Positions 18,473 through 27,211 of a DNA stretch of 64,000 nucleotides are shown piece by piece. Source of the stretch: CALVGQ01 sp964369385. GTDB taxonomy: Bacteria; Bacillota_I; Bacilli_A; Erysipelotrichales; Erysipelotrichaceae. Made by a program: the position numbers and the translations under genes. The notes under the pieces were generated by a model that was given only the letters and a program-made list of their open reading frames with translations, made no database searches and had not been told where the DNA came from. The stretch lies in contig CAYJEY010000006.1 in NCBI GenBank assembly GCA_964369385.1, forward strand, positions 1 through 64,000, in the 5' to 3' direction. Position 1 is the stretch's first letter; the number at the start of each line of letters is the position of its first letter.

Positions 18473-18495
18473 GCCCTTTTAAGAGGAGGTAAAAA

Positions 18496-20814
18496 ATGAG
18501 TGAAATTAAATTAGAAGTAAGTGTACCGGTAATTTGTACACGTGGAATAGTCATTTTCCCAAACCAAGATATCACAATCGAAGTGGGGCGACCAAAAAGT
18601 TTAGCAGCTGTTGATGTTGCACAAGAAGATTATGAGGGACATTGCTGGTTAGTTACGCAAAAAGATGTAACGATTGAAGAACCTAAAGAAGATGATTTAT
18701 ATACGGTTGGAACACTATGTAAGGTAAAAGCAATTCGAAAAAAAGATAACTTTTATCGTGTGACTTTCCGAGGGATTGAGCGTGCAGAGTTAGTGGAATT
18801 CTTGCACACTGAAGGATTTTTTGCGGCAACAGTGTTGCCTAAAACTGAAATTGTTGGGGATCAAATGGAAGAAAATGCGTTAGTTAGACGTATTTCAAAA
18901 GAATTTGAGAACATGACACTAATGACACATTCATTACCAAATGAAGTGATAGCACAGTTAACTCGTGGAGTTTCTGCACCAGTACTAGCAGATCAATTTG
19001 CCCAATACTTTCCATGCACAACAGAATTTAAGCAATCTGTACTTGAGACATTGAATGTGAATGAACGTTTAATGATGATCATTACATTGCTAGAAAAAGA
19101 GAAGCAATTATCAGTGATTGAAAGTGATATCAATGATAAAGTAAAAGAACGTATGGAAGAAAATCAAAAAGATTATTACTTGCGTGAAAAATTACGTGCG
19201 ATTAAAGAAGAGCTTGGAGATGTATCGAGTTCAGTTGATGATAGCGAAGAAATGCGTAAGATGATTGAAGAGAACCCTTATCCACAGAACATTAAAGATA
19301 AAGCGCTTGAAGAATTAGCACGCTATGAAATGCTTCCACAAGCAGCAGGAGAATCTGGGGTTGTGAGAACTTATCTAGATTGGCTACTAAAAACACCATG
19401 GTGGCAAGAATCAACAGATAACGAAGATTTAACTTTGGTACAACAACGTTTGGATGAAGATCATTATGGATTAGAAAAAGTAAAAGAACGTATTATGGAG
19501 TATATTGCCGTAAAACAAATGACAAATTCTTTAAGTAGTCCAATTTTATGTTTAGTTGGTCCTCCAGGGGTTGGTAAAACTTCACTTGCGAAGTCAATTG
19601 CACGTGCTCTTGATCGTCGTTTTGTGAAGGTATCACTAGGTGGAGTTAAAGACGAATCTGAAATTCGCGGGCATCGTCGTACTTATCTAGGAAGTATGCC
19701 AGGACGCTTTATTCAAGGAATGAAGAAAGCAGGTGTTATTAATCCGGTTTTCCTTATTGATGAGATTGACAAGATGGCGTCTGACTACAAAGGAGATCCT
19801 TCTAGTGCAATGCTAGAGGTGTTAGATCCTGAACAAAATAAACTTTTTTCAGATCATTATCTTGAAGAACCATATGATTTGAGTAAAGTTATGTTCATTG
19901 CAACAGCAAATTATCTAGAAAATATTCCTGAAGCACTTAAAGATCGTTTAGAAATCATTAATCTTTCATCTTACACTGAAATTGAAAAATTAAAGATTGC
20001 AACAACTCATTTAGTTGCTAAGCAATTAAAAAATACAGGTTTAGTTTCTGAACAGTTTCAAATATCACAAGAGAGCTTGAGTCACTTAATTCGATACTAT
20101 ACGCGTGAAGCTGGTGTACGACAGTTGGAGCGTGTGATTTCTGCATTATGTAGAAAGACAGCACTTTCTGTTTTAAAAGAAGGTGAAAAAGCCGTTGTAG
20201 TTGATGTGAAAAAAATTAATGAATGGTTAGGTAAAGAAAAATTTGAATATGGTAAACGTGAAGAAAAAGATCAAGTTGGGGTAGTGACAGGTCTTGCGTA
20301 TACATCTTTTGGTGGTGATGTATTACCAGTAGAAGTAACGACATTTGATGGTAAAGGTAAACTTATTGTAACTGGACAGTTAGGAGACGTAATGAAGGAA
20401 AGCACTTCTATTGCACTCAATTATGTTAAGAGCAATGCAAACCGCTATAACATTGATTCTAAATTCTTTGAAAATCATGACATTCATATCCATGTTCCTG
20501 AAGGAGCTGTGCCAAAAGATGGTCCTTCTGCTGGAATTACCTTAACGACAGCCTTGGTATCAGTATTAACGAATTGCCCTGCAAAAGCTAATTTAGCAAT
20601 GACAGGGGAAGTAACATTGCGTGGAAATGTATTAGCGATTGGTGGGCTAAAAGAGAAATCTATGGCTGCTCATCGTTGTGGAATTTCTACAATTGTAATT
20701 CCTAAAAATAATGAAAAAGATTTAGAAGAATTGCCGCAAATCATTAAAGATTCAATTCGCTTTGTCCCTGTTGAAACAGTGGATCAAGTAATTGATGAAG
20801 CATTGGTGAAGTAA
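18496..20814 (+). CDS. lon: ATP-dependent protease Lon (LonA type)
   Basis: 772 residues: N-terminal substrate domain (1-200), coiled coil, AAA+ module with Walker A GPPGVGKT (355-362) and Walker B LIDEID, and a C-terminal protease with the Ser-Lys dyad S678 (PKDGPSAG) and K721 (GGLKEK). It degrades misfolded and regulatory proteins. The start follows AGAGGAGG. No CtsR-like operator is evident upstream. engB starts one base after its stop. Confidence 0.97.
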   Translation: MSEIKLEVSVPVICTRGIVIFPNQDITIEVGRPKSLAAVDVAQEDYEGHCWLVTQKDVTIEEPKEDDLYTVGTLCKVKAIRKKDNFYRVTFRGIERAELVEFLHTEGFFAATVLPKTEIVGDQMEENALVRRISKEFENMTLMTHSLPNEVIAQLTRGVSAPVLADQFAQYFPCTTEFKQSVLETLNVNERLMMIITLLEKEKQLSVIESDINDKVKERMEENQKDYYLREKLRAIKEELGDVSSSVDDSEEMRKMIEENPYPQNIKDKALEELARYEMLPQAAGESGVVRTYLDWLLKTPWWQESTDNEDLTLVQQRLDEDHYGLEKVKERIMEYIAVKQMTNSLSSPILCLVGPPGVGKTSLAKSIARALDRRFVKVSLGGVKDESEIRGHRRTYLGSMPGRFIQGMKKAGVINPVFLIDEIDKMASDYKGDPSSAMLEVLDPEQNKLFSDHYLEEPYDLSKVMFIATANYLENIPEALKDRLEIINLSSYTEIEKLKIATTHLVAKQLKNTGLVSEQFQISQESLSHLIRYYTREAGVRQLERVISALCRKTALSVLKEGEKAVVVDVKKINEWLGKEKFEYGKREEKDQVGVVTGLAYTSFGGDVLPVEVTTFDGKGKLIVTGQLGDVMKESTSIALNYVKSNANRYNIDSKFFENHDIHIHVPEGAVPKDGPSAGITLTTALVSVLTNCPAKANLAMTGEVTLRGNVLAIGGLKEKSMAAHRCGISTIVIPKNNEKDLEELPQIIKDSIRFVPVETVDQVIDEALVK

Positions 20815-20815
20815 T

Positions 20816-21400
20816 ATGAATTTTCAAATGATGCAATTAGTTGTGAGTGCTCCTAGTAAGGAGCACTGGCCTGCTAATGATAAACCAGAAGTTGTATTAG
20901 CCGGTAGAAGTAATGTTGGAAAATCAAGCTTAATCAATACACTATGTCTACAAAATAAAATGGCTTATGTAGGAAATACGCCAGGTAAAACACGTATGCT
21001 AAATTTCTTTGATATCGATGGTAAGATGAATTTAGTTGACGTACCAGGATATGGGTTTGCCAATTTATCAAAAGCACTTCTTGTACAGTTTGGTGAGATG
21101 ATGGAAGATTATTTCTCAGCGCGACTACACATCAAAGCACTAGTTATTTTATTAGATGCACGTCATCGCCCTACATCTGACGATTTAGGAATGATTGAAT
21201 TTGCAACATATCATGAAATTCCATTGATCTATGTGGTAACAAAAGTAGATAAATGTAGTGGAAATGAGTTACGCAAAAACTTAGTTAAAATTTGCGAGAC
21301 ATGTGATATTACGCAAGACCAGCTTATTTTGTTTTCAAGTAAAACAAGAAAAGGAAGAGATCAACTTATTGCTCAAATTGAAAAGAGCGTTCAAGGTTAA
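20816..21400 (+). CDS. engB: Ribosome biogenesis GTPase EngB/YsxC
   Basis: 194-residue TRAFAC GTPase with G1 GRSNVGKS (30-37), G3 DVPGYG, G4 TKVD and a G5-like SSK segment. YsxC in Bacillus is essential for assembly of the 50S subunit. Starting one base after lon, it lacks its own good ribosome site and is likely coupled to lon translation, as in the Bacillus lonA-ysxC pair. Confidence 0.95.
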   Translation: MNFQMMQLVVSAPSKEHWPANDKPEVVLAGRSNVGKSSLINTLCLQNKMAYVGNTPGKTRMLNFFDIDGKMNLVDVPGYGFANLSKALLVQFGEMMEDYFSARLHIKALVILLDARHRPTSDDLGMIEFATYHEIPLIYVVTKVDKCSGNELRKNLVKICETCDITQDQLILFSSKTRKGRDQLIAQIEKSVQG

Positions 21401-21402
21401 TA

Positions 21403-21432
21403 GAACACTTTCTAATAGAAGGTGTTTTATTT
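21403..21432 (+). terminator. Terminator of lon-engB
   Basis: AACACTT around 21404-21410 pairs with AAGGTGTT (21419-21426) with a G-U pair, followed by TTATTTT. Confidence 0.7.
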
Positions 21433-21474
21433 TAGAATGAAAACACTTACATTTGTTCATAAGTTCAATTTTAC

Positions 21475-21503
21475 TTGAATAACTTCTATAATAGTGATAA
21501 TAT
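21475..21503 (+). promoter_or_regulatory. Promoter of the Mrp-type antiporter operon
   Basis: TTGAAT (21475-21480), 17 bases, TAATAT (21498-21503) preceded by TG-A (extended -10). An alternative -10, TATAAT, is at 21487-21492. Confidence 0.6.
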
Positions 21504-21509
21504 TATAAA

Positions 21510-21607
21510 AAAATGGACAGTAGTTAATAGATGTGCTAAAAATACAGCTTTTACTGGTAACAGCAAATCCGTGTATGTAGATATTTCTGCCTGTACGGAT
21601 TTTTTTA
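21510..21607 (+). promoter_or_regulatory. Leader with possible aptamer and strong terminator before mrpE (candidate riboswitch)
   Basis: About 100 bases between promoter and mrpE end in a strong intrinsic terminator: AAATCCGT (21565-21572) pairs perfectly with ACGGATTT (21595-21602), extended inward by wobble pairs and a nested stem, then TTTT. Upstream, CAGTA (21518-21522) can pair with TACTG (21552-21556), with GCT/AGC (21535-21537/21546-21548) nested inside. CTG-GTAA-CAG (21554-21563) is a competing small hairpin. Promoter, folded region, terminator, then ribosome site is the layout of a transcription-attenuating riboswitch. A cation ligand is inferred from the operon. It could instead be a small RNA. 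Confidence 0.5.
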
Positions 21608-21629
21608 ATGATTAAAAGGAGATATGGGG

Positions 21630-22088
21630 ATGTTTATATTATTATTTTTATTCTGGATAATACTTAATGGAAAAATAACACTTGAAATTTGTGTAATTGG
21701 AGCAATCATTTCTGGACTTGTGTATGCATTTATGATTCGTCACCTTGAGTATAGGCGTGGTGGAATTCGAGCTATGAAAAATATAGGAAGGATATTGATC
21801 TACTTGTGTGTACTTGCCAAGGAGATTTTTGTCGCTAACTTGACGGCAATTCGATTTGTGTTTAGTAAAGATGAAATTCAACCACAAATAGTGTTCTTTA
21901 AGGTTCCACTTAAATATGAAATATCTAAGACAATCCTTGCTAATTCAATTACGCTTACACCAGGGACGATTACGGTTAATATCGACAATGATGTGTTTTG
22001 TGTACATGCATTAGATTACACATTAGCAGAAGACTTTGAGAATTCTATTTTTATTAAACTACTTATGAAAATGGAGGAAAATTACTAA
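21630..22088 (+). CDS. mrpE: Mrp-type antiporter subunit E (MnhE/MbhA)
   Basis: 152 residues, MnhE family: two or three N-terminal hydrophobic segments, then the conserved soluble part with ANSITLTPGTITV and a cytoplasmic C-terminal segment. The start is ATG 21630 because the AAAGGAG site (21615-21621) is 8 bases away; ATG 21624 is too close. First gene of a ten-gene operon and equivalent to MbhA in hydrogenase-linked complexes. It ends in TAATG with mrpF. Confidence 0.92.
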   Translation: MFILLFLFWIILNGKITLEICVIGAIISGLVYAFMIRHLEYRRGGIRAMKNIGRILIYLCVLAKEIFVANLTAIRFVFSKDEIQPQIVFFKVPLKYEISKTILANSITLTPGTITVNIDNDVFCVHALDYTLAEDFENSIFIKLLMKMEENY

Positions 22089-22414
22089 TGATTGAAGTAT
22101 TGTATGATAATTTATTTATTGTTTCATTAATTGTTTTGGCTTTTTTTCTACTGCCTTATTTATTTAGGTCAATTATAGGACCTAGTTTCTTTGATCGAAT
22201 TCTCGGTGTAAATAGTATTACAACTATCGTTATATTAATGATTTGTATTATATCTGCAATTCAAGGGGAACAGTATTTAGTTGATATTGCATTGATTTAT
22301 GCTGTGCTAGGATTTGTGACTGTTGTTATTGTATCAAAAGCATACTTGAGAAGCCACAAAAAAGATCGAGCACATGATTTTGAGAATTTAAAGAAGGGGA
22401 ACAAACATGATTAG
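22088..22414 (+). CDS. mrpF: Mrp-type antiporter subunit F (MnhF/MbhB)
   Basis: 108 residues with three hydrophobic helices and the family's central GPSFFDRILGVNS segment. The soluble tail is strongly charged. It overlaps mrpE by one base and mrpG by eight. In Mrp and Mbh complexes this subunit belongs to the small-subunit cation-translocation module. Confidence 0.93.
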   Translation: MIEVLYDNLFIVSLIVLAFFLLPYLFRSIIGPSFFDRILGVNSITTIVILMICIISAIQGEQYLVDIALIYAVLGFVTVVIVSKAYLRSHKKDRAHDFENLKKGNKHD

Positions 22415-22730
22415 TTTTATTTTTTCATTCATTTTTATGATATTGGGGTTCTTTATGTTGGGGGTTTCTATATTTGGGAATTTTAAATATAGTTTTGTAT
22501 TAAATCGTATGCAAGTAGCTTCAATTTCTGATACATTAGGGGCGTTGTTTATCATCATTGCCCTTGTAATATACACAGGATTTTCTATACTTGGGATTAA
22601 ATTGATTTTAGTTTTAACTTTTATGTGGTTTGCAAATCCTGTAGCATCACATTTTTTAGCGAAATCTGAAATTATATCTGATGACAAAATACAAGAGAAG
22701 TGTGAGGTAGTTGATAATGATCTTATTTGA
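22407..22730 (+). CDS. mrpG: Mrp-type antiporter subunit G (MnhG/MbhC)
   Basis: 107 residues, three hydrophobic helices. The segment DTLGALFIIIALVIYTG and the following NPVASH are typical of the PhaG/MnhG family. It starts inside mrpF and overlaps the next gene by 14 bases, so translation of the small subunits is tightly coupled. Confidence 0.92.
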   Translation: MISFIFSFIFMILGFFMLGVSIFGNFKYSFVLNRMQVASISDTLGALFIIIALVIYTGFSILGIKLILVLTFMWFANPVASHFLAKSEIISDDKIQEKCEVVDNDLI

Positions 22731-22980
22731 GACAATTTTGCTTACATTTTTACTTGTGTGTGCGATTGCAGTTTCACTCACAAAAAATCTATTATCTAGT
22801 GTCATTATATTTATGTCTTATTCATTGGTAATGAGTGTCTTGTGGTTATTATTGAGATCTCCTGATCTTGGAATTACGGAAGCGGCTGTTGGAGCAGGTG
22901 TTACATCTACACTGTTTTTTATTACTCTGCAAAATGTAAATCGTTTAAAAGAAGACGGGGAGGAAGCTGATGAAGAATAG
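22717..22980 (+). CDS. MbhD-like subunit (DUF4040, equals part of the MrpA C-terminus)
   Basis: 87 residues, three hydrophobic segments with SPDLGITEAAVGAGVTS, the hallmark of the MbhD/DUF4040 domain. In Bacillus Mrp this domain is part of the MrpA C-terminal region; here it is a separate gene, as in archaeal Mbh/Mbx operons. The start is ATG 22717, 8 bases after GAGGT; the TTG at 22711 is less likely. It overlaps both neighbours. Confidence 0.88.
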   Translation: MILFETILLTFLLVCAIAVSLTKNLLSSVIIFMSYSLVMSVLWLLLRSPDLGITEAAVGAGVTSTLFFITLQNVNRLKEDGEEADEE

Positions 22981-23875
22981 TATTCTTAAATTATTAGTAG
23001 ATTTCGCTAATGGAGAAGTTCAACTTACTACAAAACGAAAGTCGAAGATAGTACGCAGGGAAACAACACACCATGAAGAGTCAGTTCATGAACGTTATTT
23101 GGCATGGCATGATGCAAAGGCTGAGGGAATTTTTTCAAGTATTTATAAAGTAGCTTCCGGATTAATTTGTGCTGTTGTAATCATCGTTCTTTTAATGACA
23201 GTTTCATTTTTACCGGAGTTTGGTAATCCTGACAATCCAGTAAATAATGAAGTAGCGGAACGCTATATTGAAAAAGGTTTAGAGGAAACAGGAGCAGTTA
23301 ATATTGTAAGCGGAATGATTCTTGATTATCGTGCATTTGATACATTCGGAGAAAGTGCTGTTTTATTTACAGCATCAGCATGTGTTATGTTCCTAATGCA
23401 GAGTGATCGTAAGAAATCTCAAAAATGGGAGATGGCTAAGCAGGACTATAAAGCAATACCACGAGACATGATTGTAAAAAATGTAGCCAAGTTTATTATT
23501 CCAATATTATTTGTGTTTGGAGTATATCTTGTGCTTAATGGTCATATTTCACCAGGGGGTGGATTTAGTGGTGGAGCATTGATGGGAGCGAGTTTAATCT
23601 TGTATTCATCAGCATATGGTTATAAAACAATACAAAAAGTAATCACTGAAAAGCTTGTAAAGGGAGTAATATTTTGCTCATTATCATTTTATGCAATTGC
23701 AAAAGGATATTCATTCTTTACAGGGGCAAATCACATTCCAACTGGAATTCCACTTGGGAATCCGGGAGATATTATATCTGCTGGATTAATATTGCCGCTT
23801 AATATTTGTGTTGGTTTGATTGTAACGTGTACGATATATAGTTTTTATTCTTTGTTTACAAAGGGGGAAGTATAA
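22970..23875 (+). CDS. mrpB: MbhE-MnhB fusion subunit of the Mrp-type complex
   Basis: 301 residues in three parts. There is a soluble charged N-terminus (1-60). An MbhE-like region (about 60-145) contains FG-P--P and ILDYRAFDTFGE. A MnhB/MrpB domain (about 165-300) contains GHISPGGGFSGGALMGAS. In Mbh these last two domains are separate genes (mbhE, mbhF); in Bacillus Mrp the first belongs to MrpA. The soluble N-terminal extension is not part of either known domain as far as I can tell. It overlaps the MbhD-like gene by 11 bases. Confidence 0.87.
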   Translation: MKNSILKLLVDFANGEVQLTTKRKSKIVRRETTHHEESVHERYLAWHDAKAEGIFSSIYKVASGLICAVVIIVLLMTVSFLPEFGNPDNPVNNEVAERYIEKGLEETGAVNIVSGMILDYRAFDTFGESAVLFTASACVMFLMQSDRKKSQKWEMAKQDYKAIPRDMIVKNVAKFIIPILFVFGVYLVLNGHISPGGGFSGGALMGASLILYSSAYGYKTIQKVITEKLVKGVIFCSLSFYAIAKGYSFFTGANHIPTGIPLGNPGDIISAGLILPLNICVGLIVTCTIYSFYSLFTKGEV

Positions 23876-23876
23876 G

Positions 23877-24251
23877 ATGGGACCAAATTTACTTAGTAAT
23901 TATTATGAAACAGTCGCTATGATCTTATTTGGTATCGGCTTTACAAATTTGTTTTTACAAAAGAATCTAATAAAAAAAGTAATTGGATTAAATATTATGG
24001 ATGGTGCAGTATACCTTTTCCTTGCTGCAAAGGGATATATTGAGTCAAGACTAGCACCCATCATTGTAGATGGAATTGTAGACGCAGAGGTTTATATTAA
24101 TCCAATTCCTAGTGGCTTAGTATTGACGGGAATTGTTGTATCTGTATCAATCACTGCTGTTGCACTCTCGCTCATTACTAAACTTTATAAAGAGTATCAC
24201 ACACTTGATTTAGATGAAATTATTACTAAAGTTGGAAAGGAGGCTAGCTAA
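23877..24251 (+). CDS. mrpC: Mrp-type antiporter subunit C (NuoK-like)
   Basis: 124 residues, three hydrophobic helices with INPIPSGLVLTGIVVS, the MrpC/NuoK signature. It provides buried charged residues at the interface between the small-subunit and antiporter modules. It starts 1 base after mrpB and overlaps the next gene by one base (TAATG). Confidence 0.93.
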   Translation: MGPNLLSNYYETVAMILFGIGFTNLFLQKNLIKKVIGLNIMDGAVYLFLAAKGYIESRLAPIIVDGIVDAEVYINPIPSGLVLTGIVVSVSITAVALSLITKLYKEYHTLDLDEIITKVGKEAS

Positions 24252-25732
24252 TGCCTTTTGTTGCTAACTTCCCATTTTTTTGTATTTTACTTACAATGGC
24301 AGGAGGAGTAATTAGTAGTATTCTTAAAGGAAAACATGCTTATTATTTAAATTTGTTCATTGCTGTATTATGCACAATTATGAATATTTCACTGCTTATT
24401 TATATGACACAAACACCAGAGATGATATCTTATCTTATGGGACATTTTCCGGCACCTTGGGGAAATGAGATTCGCTTTGGTCCAATTGAAGCTTTGATTG
24501 GAACAGTACTCAGTATTGTGATGTTGCTGATTATTTTTGCAGAAAAAGAACGTGTTTTCTTAAATGTTAAAGAGAAAAAAATTCATTTATTTTACTTAAT
24601 GATGAATTTAATGTTATCGAGTTTATATGCTTTAACATTTACGAATGATTTGTTTACTGCTTATGTATTTATTGAAATTAACACTCTTTGTGGGTGTGGT
24701 CTGATTATGGCTAAAGAGAATGGTAAAACAATTGGTGCTACAATTAAGTACTTATTGATGAGCCTACTTGGCTCTGGTTTGTATTTAGTGGCAATTATTC
24801 TTTTATATGATTTAACTGGACATTTATTGATGCCAAATGTCAATGAAACACTTCGTACACTTGTAGCATCTGGTAGTTATGTTCTACCGATTACAATGAT
24901 TGCTGGTCTTTTATCAGTAGGTATCGCAATTAAGTCAGCACTTTATCCGTTCCACACATGGATGTCTCATGCTTACAACAATGCAATGAATATGTCAAAT
25001 GCTATTTCATCTGGGCTAGTTGTAAAGGGTTATGTAATCCTGTTGATTAAATTTTTCCTAGGTGTATTTGGCTTGGATATTATTAAAGATTTACATGTAG
25101 GAAATGTATTGCTTGTATTGGGAGTTTTAGGAATTATTGTCGGGAGTGTTGATGCACTTCGTGAAAAAAATGCAAAGCGTCTTCTTGCATATTCTTCTGT
25201 AGGTCAAATGGGTTACATTTATGTTGGGATAGGGCTTGCAACTTATGATGGATTGCTTGCTGCTATTTTTGTAATTGTTTCACATTCATTTACTAAATCA
25301 ATGTTATTTATAGCACTAGAAGGTTTGATGGTATGTTCGGGGAATAGTAAGTATATTGATGATATGAAAGGGGCAGCATATCGTAATCCCATTGCTGCTA
25401 TCGCATTTACAATTGGAGCATTTTCAATCATTGGGTTACCATTATTTTCAGGGTTTATTGCAAAGTATACTCTGTCCATTGCTGCGATTAATGAGGGAGT
25501 AATGACTTTCATTATTTTAGGGGCATTATTAATCAGTACCGTGTTAAATGCAGTGTATTTTTTCCGTGTGCTTACTAGTATTTATACTAAAGATGATACG
25601 CGTACAGTACGTTTTAAAAATGGTGTAAATTATACACTTGGAATTCTATTTTTCATTGCGATTAATTTATTACTTGGAGTATATTATCAACCAGTTATTG
25701 AAGTTATTAGTTCAGGAATTTCACTGTATTAG
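24251..25732 (+). CDS. mrpD: Antiporter-like large subunit 1 (MrpD/MbhH family)
   Basis: 493 residues of the complex I-like antiporter family (Proton_antipo_M), about 14 hydrophobic helices. The key charges are kept: E142 in VFIEI, K228 in IAIKSALYPFHTW, K259 in VVKGY. The loop after the TM7 lysine, usually proline-rich (AHPxAPAP), is replaced by SHAYNNAMNMSNAIS, unlike the three paralogues downstream. Its place after mrpC matches MbhH. Confidence 0.9.
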   Translation: MPFVANFPFFCILLTMAGGVISSILKGKHAYYLNLFIAVLCTIMNISLLIYMTQTPEMISYLMGHFPAPWGNEIRFGPIEALIGTVLSIVMLLIIFAEKERVFLNVKEKKIHLFYLMMNLMLSSLYALTFTNDLFTAYVFIEINTLCGCGLIMAKENGKTIGATIKYLLMSLLGSGLYLVAIILLYDLTGHLLMPNVNETLRTLVASGSYVLPITMIAGLLSVGIAIKSALYPFHTWMSHAYNNAMNMSNAISSGLVVKGYVILLIKFFLGVFGLDIIKDLHVGNVLLVLGVLGIIVGSVDALREKNAKRLLAYSSVGQMGYIYVGIGLATYDGLLAAIFVIVSHSFTKSMLFIALEGLMVCSGNSKYIDDMKGAAYRNPIAAIAFTIGAFSIIGLPLFSGFIAKYTLSIAAINEGVMTFIILGALLISTVLNAVYFFRVLTSIYTKDDTRTVRFKNGVNYTLGILFFIAINLLLGVYYQPVIEVISSGISLY

Positions 25733-25744
25733 AAAGGGGATATT

Positions 25745-27196
25745 ATGATTAGTCTTATTTCAATATTTTTCCCTATTTTAGTAGGGGGAGTGCTTTGCTT
25801 CAAACCACTTGAGGATTGTAAAAAAGTTCATCAAGTGACATTAGTGACTATGATTTTTACGCTCATAGTCGTATTCATTGGAAACTTTTCTATGTTAGAT
25901 TCAAGTGCTCAATTGCTTCAATTAGTTTATAATGTATCGATTAGTTTTAAAGTTGATACATTGGCTGTGTTTTTCACAACAATTGCAGTTGTTATTTGGC
26001 TGCTTGTCGGTATCTATTCATTTGATTACATGTCTCATTATAAAAATGAAAGTCGTTATTTTGCTTTTTACTTAATTAGTTTAGGGATGTTACTAGGTGT
26101 GTTTTATGCTGAAAATTTAGTTACTTTGTATGCCTTTTTCGAAGGGTTATCTTTAAGTGCTTATATGCTTGTAATACATGAAGGAACACAAAAAGCTCAT
26201 TTAGCAGGACGTAAATTTATTTATTATTCTATTTTTGGGGCATCACTTGGCTTGATTGCAATTATATATTCATATGCCTATATGCCAGATGTTAGTTTTG
26301 TAGCAGGAGGAATATTGAGTCTAGAAAGTATTAATGATTTGCCAGGATGGCAACTAGTTAGTTTCTTGGCCATTGTTGGATTTGGATGTAAAGCAGGATT
26401 ATTCCCATTGCACGCATGGCTTGCTGCTGCTCATCCTGTTGCTCCTGCACCGGCAAGTGCAGTATTGTCAGGTCTTGTCACCAAAGCTGGGGTAGTTGCT
26501 ATCATTCGATTAATTTTTTATTATTTCGGGATTGAGTTGTTTGTGGGAAGCTGGGTTCAAAGCTCTTTGATTGGATTATGCCTACTAACTATCTTTATGG
26601 GATCAATGTTAGCAGTTCGTGAAAAAATATTGAAGAAACGTTTAGCTTATTCTTCAGTTTCTCAAGTTTCATATGTCTTGTTAGGGTTGTTTCTAATGAA
26701 TGAAATCGGCTTTGTAGGTGCACTACTTCAAGTGTTGTTCCATGCAAGCGCAAAGTGTTTGTTATTTCTAGTTGCAGGGTCAGTTATTTATCAAACGCAT
26801 CATACACATGTAGATGATTTAATTGGTTTAGGTTACCGACATAAATGGATATTTATTTTGTTGCTCATAGGTGGTTTATCATTAGTAGGGATTCCATTAA
26901 CAGGAGGATTTGTATCTAAGTGGTATTTAGCTCAAGGTGCTTTTAGTTCTAGTTATGGATTAATTAGTGTAACAATTATTATGTTATCTGCTCTTCTTAC
27001 GGCAATGTATTTATTTACACCCGTTACAAATGCATTTTTTGTGCCTACTGAAAAGATTGTAAAAGGAAGTCAAAAACTATGTAAAAGAATGTTGTATCCA
27101 ATGCTTTGCTTAGCTTTAATTGTTATTGTATTAGGGATATATCCACAACCTATCATTGCATTTTTAAATGAGATTGCAATGAGTCTAGGAATGTAA
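25745..27196 (+). CDS. Antiporter-like large subunit 2 (MrpD/NuoM-like)
   Basis: 483 residues, polytopic, same family as the gene before. Conserved charges: E133 (AFFEG), K216 (FGCKAGLFPLHAW), K247 (VTKAG). The HPVAPAPASAVLSG loop is standard. The N-terminal half contains the usual FDYMSHY segment. The AAGGGG ribosome site lies at the normal distance. It is probably an additional proton- or sodium-translocating subunit of the same complex. Confidence 0.88.
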   Translation: MISLISIFFPILVGGVLCFKPLEDCKKVHQVTLVTMIFTLIVVFIGNFSMLDSSAQLLQLVYNVSISFKVDTLAVFFTTIAVVIWLLVGIYSFDYMSHYKNESRYFAFYLISLGMLLGVFYAENLVTLYAFFEGLSLSAYMLVIHEGTQKAHLAGRKFIYYSIFGASLGLIAIIYSYAYMPDVSFVAGGILSLESINDLPGWQLVSFLAIVGFGCKAGLFPLHAWLAAAHPVAPAPASAVLSGLVTKAGVVAIIRLIFYYFGIELFVGSWVQSSLIGLCLLTIFMGSMLAVREKILKKRLAYSSVSQVSYVLLGLFLMNEIGFVGALLQVLFHASAKCLLFLVAGSVIYQTHHTHVDDLIGLGYRHKWIFILLLIGGLSLVGIPLTGGFVSKWYLAQGAFSSSYGLISVTIIMLSALLTAMYLFTPVTNAFFVPTEKIVKGSQKLCKRMLYPMLCLALIVIVLGIYPQPIIAFLNEIAMSLGM

Positions 27197-27211
27197 TAGG
27201 GGGAAGTAATC

